NCBI RefSeq assembly: GCF_030371585.1
Contig: NZ_JAUDCE010000073.1
DNA length: 6,828 bases
Source of the DNA: Megamonas hypermegale_A
Lineage (GTDB): Bacteria > Bacillota > Negativicutes > Selenomonadales > Selenomonadaceae
Direction: 5' to 3' (one strand)
The position numbers and the translations under genes are program-made. The notes below the pieces were generated by a model. The model saw only the letters and a program-made list of their open reading frames with translations, ran no database searches and was not told the DNA's origin. Positions 1 to 5,505 of the stretch are shown here, piece after piece (position 1 is the first letter of the stretch; each line of letters opens with the position of its first letter).

Positions 1-46
1 GGGGAAATCAACTAGCACAACGGGTTTATAATTTATTAAACTAAAA

Positions 47-66
47 GAGACGCTAAAAAGCGTCCC
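47..66 (-). terminator. Probable terminator of the DUF3737 gene
   Basis: A perfect 6-bp stem (GACGCT / AGCGTC, arms 49-54 and 59-64) with a 4-nt loop is followed on the minus strand by the U-rich stretch TCTTTTAGTTT. It lies about 80 nt past the stop codon of the minus-strand gene at 145-1008. The short stem and interrupted T-tract make it weaker than the terminator at 1158-1195. No T-tract follows it on the plus strand, so it is read as serving the minus strand. Confidence 0.5.
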
Positions 67-144
67 TGAGAAAACATATTCATTAAAGCAATAAATTCTT
101 TAATTCAAATTAAATTATACCATAATGATATTTATATGCAAGTG

Positions 145-1008
145 TTAAGCGCACGCGCAGTTTTGTTTGTCGCGGCAGATGATTTTCGTATCAGTCGGAT
201 TGATGATATCCGTTTCCAAAATCAGATTGCCGATGGAAGATGCGGAAATTTCACCGCGCAGCGGATTTTTCACGCTGTCAATAGCATTTAGAATGTACGC
301 CTGTACGTCGCTGCGTTCAAAGGCAAGGTCGGTATGTTCCATCGTGCAGTCCGTGAGTTTCAGATTTTTGCAGTAGCAGAGCGGCTGCGTGCCGATTATT
401 TTGCAGCGGATAAATGTAAGATTTTCGGCATACCAGCCGAGATATTCGCCGTATACGACAGAGTCAATTACCGTTACATTTTTGCTGTGCCAGAAAGCGT
501 CTTTTGTTTTCAGTTCGCAGTTGCGGAAAGTGGCGTTTTCCACATACTGAAAGGAATATTTACCGTTCATTTTCAAATTATCTACAGTAAGATTGCTGCT
601 TTCAAAGAAAGGATATTCGGAGACAAGCTCACAGTCTTTGATATTTACGTCGCGGCATTTCCAGCCGAATTCGGCTGAGTTAATACGGCAGTTTTCCAGT
701 TTGACGGCAGAGCATTCGCGCAGTGCCTTAATGCCGTTCAAATCGCAGTTTTGCAAAGTAATATTGCTGTCATACCACATTGCGGCGCGGCATTTGTCCG
801 TCATGGCGGAGTTTATTATTTCTGTATTGTGATTATGCCAGAGCGGATAGCGCAGGTTGAAAAAACAGTTCTGTACGGAAAGGTTCGCCGTTTCTTTTAA
901 AGCCGATTCGCCGTCGGCCGGTCCGTCGAAATTGCAGTCTATAACCTGAGCATGATGAAGACCGTATAAGGCGCGTTCGCTATCGTATGTTTTATTGATG
1001 TATTGCAT
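145..1008 (-). CDS. DUF3737-family right-handed beta-helix protein
   Basis: This 287-residue protein resembles the DUF3737 family, which I recall as roughly 280-residue proteins of unknown function with a pectate-lyase-like beta-helix. Two side-chain ladders recur every 19 residues. One is mostly Cys after Asn/Asp (C88, C107, C126, L145, C164, S183, C202, C221, with C25, C48 and S67 before it). The other is mostly aromatic (W116, F135, W173, W192, F230, with W57 and W78 before it). Such ladders are the stacked core of a beta-solenoid. There is no signal peptide or membrane segment, so it is probably cytoplasmic. The frame stays open to an ATG at 1065, but that codon lies in the -35 box. The ATG at 1008, preceded by AAAGGGG at 8 nt, is chosen. 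It is transcribed alone. Its promoter layout suggests induction by a MerR-type regulator. Enzymatic function is unknown; no catalytic set could be identified. Confidence 0.85.
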   Translation of the reverse strand: MQYINKTYDSERALYGLHHAQVIDCNFDGPADGESALKETANLSVQNCFFNLRYPLWHNHNTEIINSAMTDKCRAAMWYDSNITLQNCDLNGIKALRECSAVKLENCRINSAEFGWKCRDVNIKDCELVSEYPFFESSNLTVDNLKMNGKYSFQYVENATFRNCELKTKDAFWHSKNVTVIDSVVYGEYLGWYAENLTFIRCKIIGTQPLCYCKNLKLTDCTMEHTDLAFERSDVQAYILNAIDSVKNPLRGEISASSIGNLILETDIINPTDTKIICRDKQNCACA

Positions 1009-1016
1009 AAAATAAT

Positions 1017-1023
1017 CCCCTTT
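1017..1023 (-). promoter_or_regulatory. Ribosome-binding site that fixes the DUF3737 start
   Basis: AAAGGGG on the minus strand lies 8 nt before the ATG at 1008. The upstream in-frame ATG at 1065 overlaps the -35 box and would not be in the mRNA, so 1008 is the start. Confidence 0.75.
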
Positions 1024-1039
1024 GCTATATTGTCTGTTT

Positions 1040-1070
1040 AATATACCATTTGAAGCGGGCTTCAAGTCAA
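1040..1070 (-). promoter_or_regulatory. Promoter with 19-bp spacer and dyad, MerR-type
   Basis: On the minus strand, TTGACT (1065-1070) is the -35 box and TATATT (1040-1045) the -10 box, separated by exactly 19 bp. The spacer region holds the perfect dyad TTGAAGC-CC-GCTTCAA (1050-1065), which overlaps the -35 box by one base. A 19-20 bp spacer with a central dyad is the known layout of promoters activated by DNA distortion by MerR-family regulators. Transcription would start near 1033, leaving a leader of about 25 nt before the ATG at 1008. The regulator itself is not encoded in this window. Confidence 0.65.
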
Positions 1071-1157
1071 TGACCCTTGGTTATATTTTTATTATAGGAT
1101 TATTCGTGTTAAATAGCAAATAGTTATATTGAATATTTAATTATAGCAGAAAGGCAT

Positions 1158-1195
1158 AAAAAAACTGCACAGCCTGAAATTTTCGGCTGTGCAGT
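1158..1195 (-). terminator. Rho-independent terminator of the mqn operon
   Basis: An 11-bp perfect stem (plus-strand arms 1164-1174 and 1185-1195; ACTGCACAGCC paired with GGCTGTGCAGT) with a 10-nt loop is followed on the minus strand by seven T (A-run 1158-1164 on the plus strand). It begins 15 nt after the stop codon of the phosphorylase-like gene. On the plus strand the stem is followed only by CTTTTG, so any opposite-direction activity would be weaker. Confidence 0.92.
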
Positions 1196-1210
1196 CTTTT
1201 GATTTAGAAA

Positions 1211-2041
1211 TTAATCGTTATCATAGATTTCTTTTAAAAGCGTTTCCTTACGTAGGGAGAGACATTCACATTCTCTGTCCTGCTGGGCGAGGGAACGAAT
1301 GGTGTCGAGCAGAATGCGGCTAATCATCGGTGCGTCGTCGTAGAAAATATCTTCCAACTCTTGATGCGACCACGATTTGCGGATGCCTTCGCCGTAATTT
1401 ACGACATAGTATAAACCGGCGTAGCAGGCGCCGATTTCACGGGCGAGGTAAACTTCCGGGCAGATGGACTGACCGACGATATCGGCGTGGCCGTTCAGCA
1501 TGGCGATTTCCGCCGGGCTTTCAAAGTGGCGGCCGTCCGTGTTGGCATATGTTCCGCGTGTGAAAATGCGGCCGGAGAAATGTTTGCGTGTGTTTTTAAT
1601 GAGCTCAGCACGCATTTGCGGACAGAGCGCATCGCGCATGACGAGCAGATAGCGGCCTTCAAGGCCTACGTCTTTGCGCACGGACATGTCGAGATAATCG
1701 TCAGGAATGAGAAAATCTCTTGTGTCGAGCAGTTTATTGATAGTGCCTACGCCGCCTTCGGAGAAAATGCGTTTGACACCGGCTTCGCGGAATGTCCAGA
1801 ACAGCTGGCGGGAAGCGTCGGCGCGGGTTACACCGGTGCGCCAGCCGTGCATTTTGCAGGTGAGAACGCGCGTACCGGCAACTTCAAACAGGCGCAGCGC
1901 CGTTGTTTTGCCGTACGGCGTATCGAATACCATATTATCTTCAATTATTTTTACGTCGTTGCATTTCGCGCCGAGCGGAAAATTGCTGGAAAGTGTGCCG
2001 GAACCGCCGATGATAGCAAAATCGGCTTTTGGTATATTCAT
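1211..2041 (-). CDS. MTAP/PNP-fold nucleoside phosphorylase-like protein, candidate futalosine nucleosidase
   Basis: This 276-residue protein has the usual length of trimeric MTAP/PNP (nucleoside phosphorylase family 2) enzymes, which split purine nucleosides with phosphate. Visible landmarks are the N-terminal IIGGSG (10-15), TPYG (41-44), MHG (64-66, where MTAPs have RHG), GTYANTDGRHFES (163-175), ADIVGQSICPEV (186-197) and VVNYG (213-217). E174 and N215 occupy the positions of the Glu and Asn with which human PNP binds 6-oxopurines. MTAPs, which bind adenine, have Ser and Asp there. Q191 replaces the ribose-contacting Met, and the RHG arginine is Met (K63 next to it may compensate). It is the last gene of the operon, 24 nt after mqnC, with AAAGGAG 8 nt before its ATG. 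By context it may remove hypoxanthine from futalosine. An ordinary purine nucleoside, methylthioadenosine or methylthioinosine phosphorylase remains possible. Confidence 0.85.
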   Translation of the reverse strand: MNIPKADFAIIGGSGTLSSNFPLGAKCNDVKIIEDNMVFDTPYGKTTALRLFEVAGTRVLTCKMHGWRTGVTRADASRQLFWTFREAGVKRIFSEGGVGTINKLLDTRDFLIPDDYLDMSVRKDVGLEGRYLLVMRDALCPQMRAELIKNTRKHFSGRIFTRGTYANTDGRHFESPAEIAMLNGHADIVGQSICPEVYLAREIGACYAGLYYVVNYGEGIRKSWSHQELEDIFYDDAPMISRILLDTIRSLAQQDRECECLSLRKETLLKEIYDND

Positions 2042-2065
2042 AGTGAAAACTCCTTTATTTGAAAT

Positions 2066-3097
2066 TTAGAAGCGGCGGATTATATTGTACTGTGTATCGC
2101 GCTGCGCCGCTTGTCTGTCTGCCGTTTCGATAGTATGCACCATTTTGTCGATAGACATCTGATACGCTGTACCGGCGGCGCGGACGACATTTTCCTCAAG
2201 CATGATGCTGCCCAAATCGTCCGCTCCGAATGCCAGTGTAATCTGTCCTATCTGCTGTCCCTGCGTTACCCAGGAACCTTGAATATGGCTGACATTGTCA
2301 AAATACAGGCGCGATACGGCGAGTGTTTTTAAATATTCCCAGGAGGAAAATTTACTGCCGCCGAGCTGTGTATTGCCCGGCTGGAATGTCCACATGATGA
2401 AGGCGCGGAACCCGCCCGTTTCATCTTGCAGTTCACGAATGCGGCGCATATGTTCAATGCGTTCCTCCACCGTTTCGCCGAGCCCCAGAACCATTGTCGC
2501 CGTGCTTTCCATACCGATGGAATGAGCCGTTTTCATAACATTTAACCAGTCGTCCGTCATGATTTTTTTCGGGCTGACGAGACGGCGCACGCGGTCAACG
2601 AGAATTTCTGCACCGCCGCCCGGCAAAGAAGCAAGACCGGCGCTTTGCAGTTCAATAAGAACATCTTTTACGGATTTGCCGGAGATTTTGGCGAAATGAA
2701 GTATTTCCGCTGGTGAAAAGGAATGAATAACGATATCGGGATAAGCATTTTTGATAGTGCTAATCATGTTGGTATAATAATCAAACGGCAAAGACGGGTG
2801 CAGTCCGCCCTGCAGCATTATCTGCGTACCGCCTGCTTCTTGCGTTTCCTTCACTTTTTGCAGAATGGTTTCCATCGGCAGAAGGTATGCGTCTTTGTGA
2901 TGTTCGGGACGGAAAAAGGCGCAGAAGCGGCATTCGTTGACGCAAATATTCGTGTAGTTGATGTTGCGGTCAACGATGAATGTAACTGTATTGCCGGGAT
3001 GAAATTTCTGGCGAACCTTGTCGGCCATTTGACCGAGCTCGAGAATGTCGCCGTGCCGCAAAAGGTCAACGGCTTCTATATCGGAAAGTCTTGTCAT
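2066..3097 (-). CDS. mqnC: Cyclic dehypoxanthinyl futalosine synthase (radical SAM), MqnC
   Basis: MqnC is a cytoplasmic radical-SAM enzyme that cyclises dehypoxanthine futalosine to its spiro cyclic form in the futalosine route to menaquinone. The 343-residue protein carries the cluster-binding CX3CX2C (C52, C56, C59) in the MqnC-like context INYTNIC-CRFCAFFR. It then has QGGLHPSLPFDYY (96-108), FSPAEI (127-132), PGGGAEILVDRVR (159-171), GLGETVEER (205-213), WTFQPGNT (236-243) and GADDLGS (291-297). WTFQPGNT and the QGGLHP stretch separate MqnC from MqnE. The N-terminus is slightly short compared with the two sister genes. The ATG at 3097 has GAGG 8 nt upstream and follows the preceding stop by 23 nt. 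A 41-nt tract is identical to the upstream paralogue. Confidence 0.93.
   Translation of the reverse strand: MTRLSDIEAVDLLRHGDILELGQMADKVRQKFHPGNTVTFIVDRNINYTNICVNECRFCAFFRPEHHKDAYLLPMETILQKVKETQEAGGTQIMLQGGLHPSLPFDYYTNMISTIKNAYPDIVIHSFSPAEILHFAKISGKSVKDVLIELQSAGLASLPGGGAEILVDRVRRLVSPKKIMTDDWLNVMKTAHSIGMESTATMVLGLGETVEERIEHMRRIRELQDETGGFRAFIMWTFQPGNTQLGGSKFSSWEYLKTLAVSRLYFDNVSHIQGSWVTQGQQIGQITLAFGADDLGSIMLEENVVRAAGTAYQMSIDKMVHTIETADRQAAQRDTQYNIIRRF
2658..2698 (-). repeat. 41-nt tract in mqnC identical to 3716-3756
   Basis: This tract encodes HFAKISGKSVKDV and part of the next Leu codon. It is base-for-base identical to positions 3716-3756 inside the second mqnE. The corresponding stretch of the first mqnE encodes a similar peptide but uses different synonymous codons, so selection on the protein alone does not explain the identity. 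Confidence 0.9.
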
Positions 3098-3120
3098 GAT
3101 AAAAACCTCAATAAGTTGAT

Positions 3121-4197
3121 TTATTTTATTTCATTATAAAGCGAATCGCGCTGAACGGGAATATAGCCTGCCGTGCGGATTACCTGTTCAAGCTGGGCCG
3201 TGGTCATTTTCTGACCGGTAGCGGCTCCGGCGGCATGAATGATTTTTTCTTCCTCCACCGTGCCGTCAAGGTCGTCGGCTCCGCAAGCGAGAGCGAACTG
3301 AGCCACGGGCAGTGTCAGCATCATCCAAAAGGCTTTGACATGCGGAATATTATCAAGCACCAGGCGCGAAATAGCGATAAATTTCAGTTTTTCGTATGCC
3401 GTGAGCGGTTTTATGTCGGGAAAAGCCGTATTGGCAGGGAAAAACGGAAAGGAGATGAACGCCTGAAACCCGCCCGTTTCGTCCTGAATATCGCGTAGCG
3501 TGAACAAATGCTGCAGACGCTGTTCAATCGTTTCGACATGGCCGTATAATTCGGAAGCATTTGTTTTCATGCCCATTTTGTGCGCCGTTTTTATCGTATC
3601 AATCCACTGCGCACTCGTCGCCTTATTCGGGCAGATTATCTGGCGGACATCATCGTCGAGAATTTCCGCGCCGCCGCCCGGCAGTGAGTCAAGACCGGCA
3701 TTTTGCAGAATATGCAGAACATCTTTTACGGATTTGCCGGAGATTTTGGCGAAATGGACGATTTCCACCGGCGTGAAAGCCTGGATATGCACATGCGGCA
3801 GCAGTTCTTTTATCGTTTGCAGAATTTCTATATAATAATTGAAATCATTGTGCGGATGAAGCGAGCTCACGATATGGATTTCCGTAAGACCTTTCACGGT
3901 GGCGATTGTTTCTTTTATTTTGGCGATAACGTCTTCCTTTGTCAGCATGAAGCCGCGTCTATCGCCCTCTTCGCAGGAAAATGCGCATAAAGGGCAGTTC
4001 GCCGTACAGATGTTGGATAAATTGATATGGCGGTTAATATTATAATAGACTTTATTGCCGCTTTGGCGGATTTTGGCCTGCCGCGCCCATGAAGCCAAAT
4101 CGAGCAGACCGGCATTTTTATAAAGGTACAGCGCTTCGGTGAGGGAAAGGCGCTGACCGTTTGCAGCTTTGCGTGCAGCTGTTTCTTGTATTGACAT
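3121..4197 (-). CDS. mqnE: Second, diverged MqnE-like radical SAM enzyme
   Basis: This 358-residue radical-SAM protein of the MqnE/MqnC/CofH group resembles the neighbouring MqnE more than MqnC over its length. Landmarks are CX3CX2C (C64, C68, C71), VSSLHPHNDFNYY (110-122), FTPVEI (141-146), PGGGAEI (173-179), YGHVETIEQR (218-227), QDETGGFQAF (238-247) and GADDLDGT (306-313). It differs from the canonical copy at otherwise shared spots: LHPHND for LHPHWP, NASELYGH for NASMLYGH, PFFPANT for PFHPANT and ACGADD for GFGAND. It may therefore be a true second aminofutalosine synthase, or an enzyme with a shifted substrate or partner role. The ATG at 4197 is preceded by AAAGGA and lies 18 nt after the upstream gene. 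It shares the operon with mqnE and mqnC, which implies a menaquinone-related job. The family is secure; the exact reaction is not. Confidence 0.82.
   Translation of the reverse strand: MSIQETAARKAANGQRLSLTEALYLYKNAGLLDLASWARQAKIRQSGNKVYYNINRHINLSNICTANCPLCAFSCEEGDRRGFMLTKEDVIAKIKETIATVKGLTEIHIVSSLHPHNDFNYYIEILQTIKELLPHVHIQAFTPVEIVHFAKISGKSVKDVLHILQNAGLDSLPGGGAEILDDDVRQIICPNKATSAQWIDTIKTAHKMGMKTNASELYGHVETIEQRLQHLFTLRDIQDETGGFQAFISFPFFPANTAFPDIKPLTAYEKLKFIAISRLVLDNIPHVKAFWMMLTLPVAQFALACGADDLDGTVEEEKIIHAAGAATGQKMTTAQLEQVIRTAGYIPVQRDSLYNEIK
3716..3756 (-). repeat. 41-nt tract in the second mqnE identical to 2658-2698
   Basis: This is the partner of the tract in mqnC, in the same orientation and at the homologous place in the gene, about 1.06 kb away. 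Flanking bases toward the PGGGAEI codons also look unusually similar to mqnC, but not identical. Confidence 0.9.
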
Positions 4198-4215
4198 AGA
4201 AAAATCCTTTACTGA

Positions 4216-5319
4216 TTAAAATGTTCTGATGATGTTGAAATTGCAGTCGCATTCGGCCGGAATTCTGCCTGCCTGCTTGATTAGAGCGATTAGATTATCG
4301 CGCGTCATCGCTTTCGGCGAGTTGGCACCGGCATCGTGCATGATTTTTTCTTCGCTGATGGTGCCGTCGATATCGTTGGCACCGAAACCGAGTGCGAGCT
4401 GGGCTATCGGCAGCGTCAGCATTACCCAGTACGCCTTGATATTGTGAATGTTGTCGAGCATCAGGCGGCAAATTGCCATCGTCTTTAAATCGTCCCAGAC
4501 GCTGGTGCGCTGTATATTTTTACCGAGTTTCGTATTGGCGGGATGGAACGGGAAACAGATAAATGTCTGAATGCCGCCCGTTTCGTCCTGTAAATTGCGC
4601 AGCGTGATTAAATGGTCGACGCGCTCTTCAATCGTTTCGATATGGCCGTACAGCATGGAAGCATTTGTTTTTATGCCGATACTGTGCGCCGTGCGGGAAA
4701 CTTCGAGCCATTCGGCCGCCGTAGCTTTATTCGGGCAGAGTTTGTTTCTGATACGGTCGTTTAAAATCTCTGCGCCGCCGCCCGGCATGGCTTCTATACC
4801 GGCGTCTTTTAACTCCTGTAAAACTTCGCGAATGGATTTGCCGCTTATCTTGGCAAAATGAGTGATTTCCACGCCGGTAAATCCTTTCAAATGGAGCTGC
4901 GGAAATTCCCGTTTGAGCATTTTTATTACATCTACATAATAGGAAAACGGCCAATGCGGATGCAGACCGCTGACGATATGCAGGTTTTTCATATTCGGGT
5001 CAAGGCAGGCTCTCTGCACTTTGGTGCGAATATCATCTATCGTCATGGCATAGGCGCGGCTGTCCGTTTCCCTGCAGCCGAATGCGCAGAAATCGCACAG
5101 CGCCGAGCAGATATTCGTCAAATTCAAATGGCAGTTTACATTGTAGTAAACATAATCGCCGCTGATACGCTTGCGCATTAAATCGGCGAGATAGCCGATG
5201 CGCGCCAGGTCGTTCGAGGCAAACAGGGTCAGTCCGTCTTCTTTCGTAAGGCGTTTACCTTGTAAAACTTTTGCTTCAATTAAGTCTAAGTCTAAATCGG
5301 AATTTATATTTGTCTTCAC
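4216..5319 (-). CDS. mqnE: Aminofutalosine synthase (radical SAM), MqnE
   Basis: MqnE adds the 5'-deoxyadenosyl radical to 3-[(1-carboxyvinyl)oxy]benzoate, giving aminofutalosine, an early step of the futalosine route to menaquinone. The 367-residue protein has CX3CX2C (C71, C75, C78), VSGLHPHWPFSYY (116-128), FTGVEI (147-152), MPGGGAEI (178-185), CPNKATAAEW (195-204), NASMLYGHIETIEER (219-233), QDETGGIQTF (244-253), FHPANT (258-263) and FGANDIDGT (312-320), a full set resembling MqnE. The start is GTG at 5319, with AGAGGTG a few bases upstream. The leader begins about 29 nt earlier from the promoter at 5355-5383. It is the first gene of the four-gene operon and is followed 18 nt later by a paralogue. 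Of the two copies, this is the better candidate for the standard enzyme. Confidence 0.93.
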   Translation of the reverse strand: MKTNINSDLDLDLIEAKVLQGKRLTKEDGLTLFASNDLARIGYLADLMRKRISGDYVYYNVNCHLNLTNICSALCDFCAFGCRETDSRAYAMTIDDIRTKVQRACLDPNMKNLHIVSGLHPHWPFSYYVDVIKMLKREFPQLHLKGFTGVEITHFAKISGKSIREVLQELKDAGIEAMPGGGAEILNDRIRNKLCPNKATAAEWLEVSRTAHSIGIKTNASMLYGHIETIEERVDHLITLRNLQDETGGIQTFICFPFHPANTKLGKNIQRTSVWDDLKTMAICRLMLDNIHNIKAYWVMLTLPIAQLALGFGANDIDGTISEEKIMHDAGANSPKAMTRDNLIALIKQAGRIPAECDCNFNIIRTF

Positions 5320-5354
5320 GAAAACACCTCTTAATTTAAATTAAACTAACTAAA

Positions 5355-5383
5355 ATTGTACTCTTTTTTCCGCCGGAAAACAA
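5355..5383 (-). promoter_or_regulatory. Promoter of the mqn operon
   Basis: On the minus strand, TTGTTT (5378-5383) and TACAAT (5355-5360) are separated by exactly 17 bp, a good sigma-70-type promoter. The predicted transcription start is near 5348, about 29 nt before the GTG at 5319. The spacer contains the palindrome listed at 5366-5380, so a repressor could act here. Confidence 0.7.
5366..5380. promoter_or_regulatory. 15-bp palindrome in the mqn promoter spacer, possible operator
   Basis: TTTTCCG-C-CGGAAAA is a perfect 7+1+7 palindrome. It covers most of the spacer of the mqn promoter and three bases of the -35 box. A bound dimer would block RNA polymerase. No known regulator was recognised from the motif. 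Confidence 0.45.
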
Positions 5384-5463
5384 CTGCAAACGATAAACAA
5401 AAGCCATATTATCGAGTAGAGAAATAATATTCATTTATGAACATGTTTATTAATTCGGCTGAT

Positions 5464-5479
5464 TGTGATAAAATTCACA
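5464..5479. promoter_or_regulatory. CRP/FNR-type operator, TGTGA-N6-TCACA
   Basis: A perfect match to both half-sites of the consensus for CRP-family regulators, TGTGA-TAAAAT-TCACA, ends 26 nt before the ATG of the AEC transporter. A possible -10 box (TATATT, 5481-5486) lies directly downstream with no convincing -35 box. If that -10 is right, the site sits inside the core promoter and would repress. The mqn start lies about 123 bp away on the other side, so a role there is less likely. Cognate regulator unknown. Confidence 0.6.
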
Positions 5480-5493
5480 GTATATTAGTTAAA

Positions 5494-5500
5494 GAAGGGA
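5494..5500 (+). promoter_or_regulatory. Ribosome-binding site that fixes the AEC transporter start
   Basis: GAAGGGA lies 5 nt before the ATG at 5506. The frame is open to an earlier ATG at 5437, but that start has no visible ribosome-binding site. It would also add 23 polar residues spanning the CRP-type palindrome, so 5506 is preferred. Confidence 0.75.
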
Positions 5501-5505
5501 TTGTT

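Noticed and set aside
1028..1040. A 13-nt word in the DUF3737 leader that recurs in the opposite strand at 6557-6569.
   Set aside because: One shared 13-mer is about what chance predicts for a 6.8-kb window, and the flanks do not match.
1009..1065. Upstream ATG at 1065 that would add 19 residues to the DUF3737 protein.
   Set aside because: The codon overlaps the -35 box and lies upstream of the predicted transcription start. The ATG at 1008 has AAAGGGG at the right distance.
1487..2062. A 191-codon open frame on the plus strand opposite the phosphorylase-like gene.
   Set aside because: It lies antisense to a gene with clear family motifs, has no recognisable protein pattern and is a by-product of the codon bias of the true gene.
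5437..5505. Upstream ATG that would add 23 residues to the AEC permease.
   Set aside because: No ribosome-binding site precedes it, the extra residues are polar and unlike the family N-terminus, and the segment overlaps the CRP-type palindrome. The ATG at 5506 has a good ribosome-binding site.
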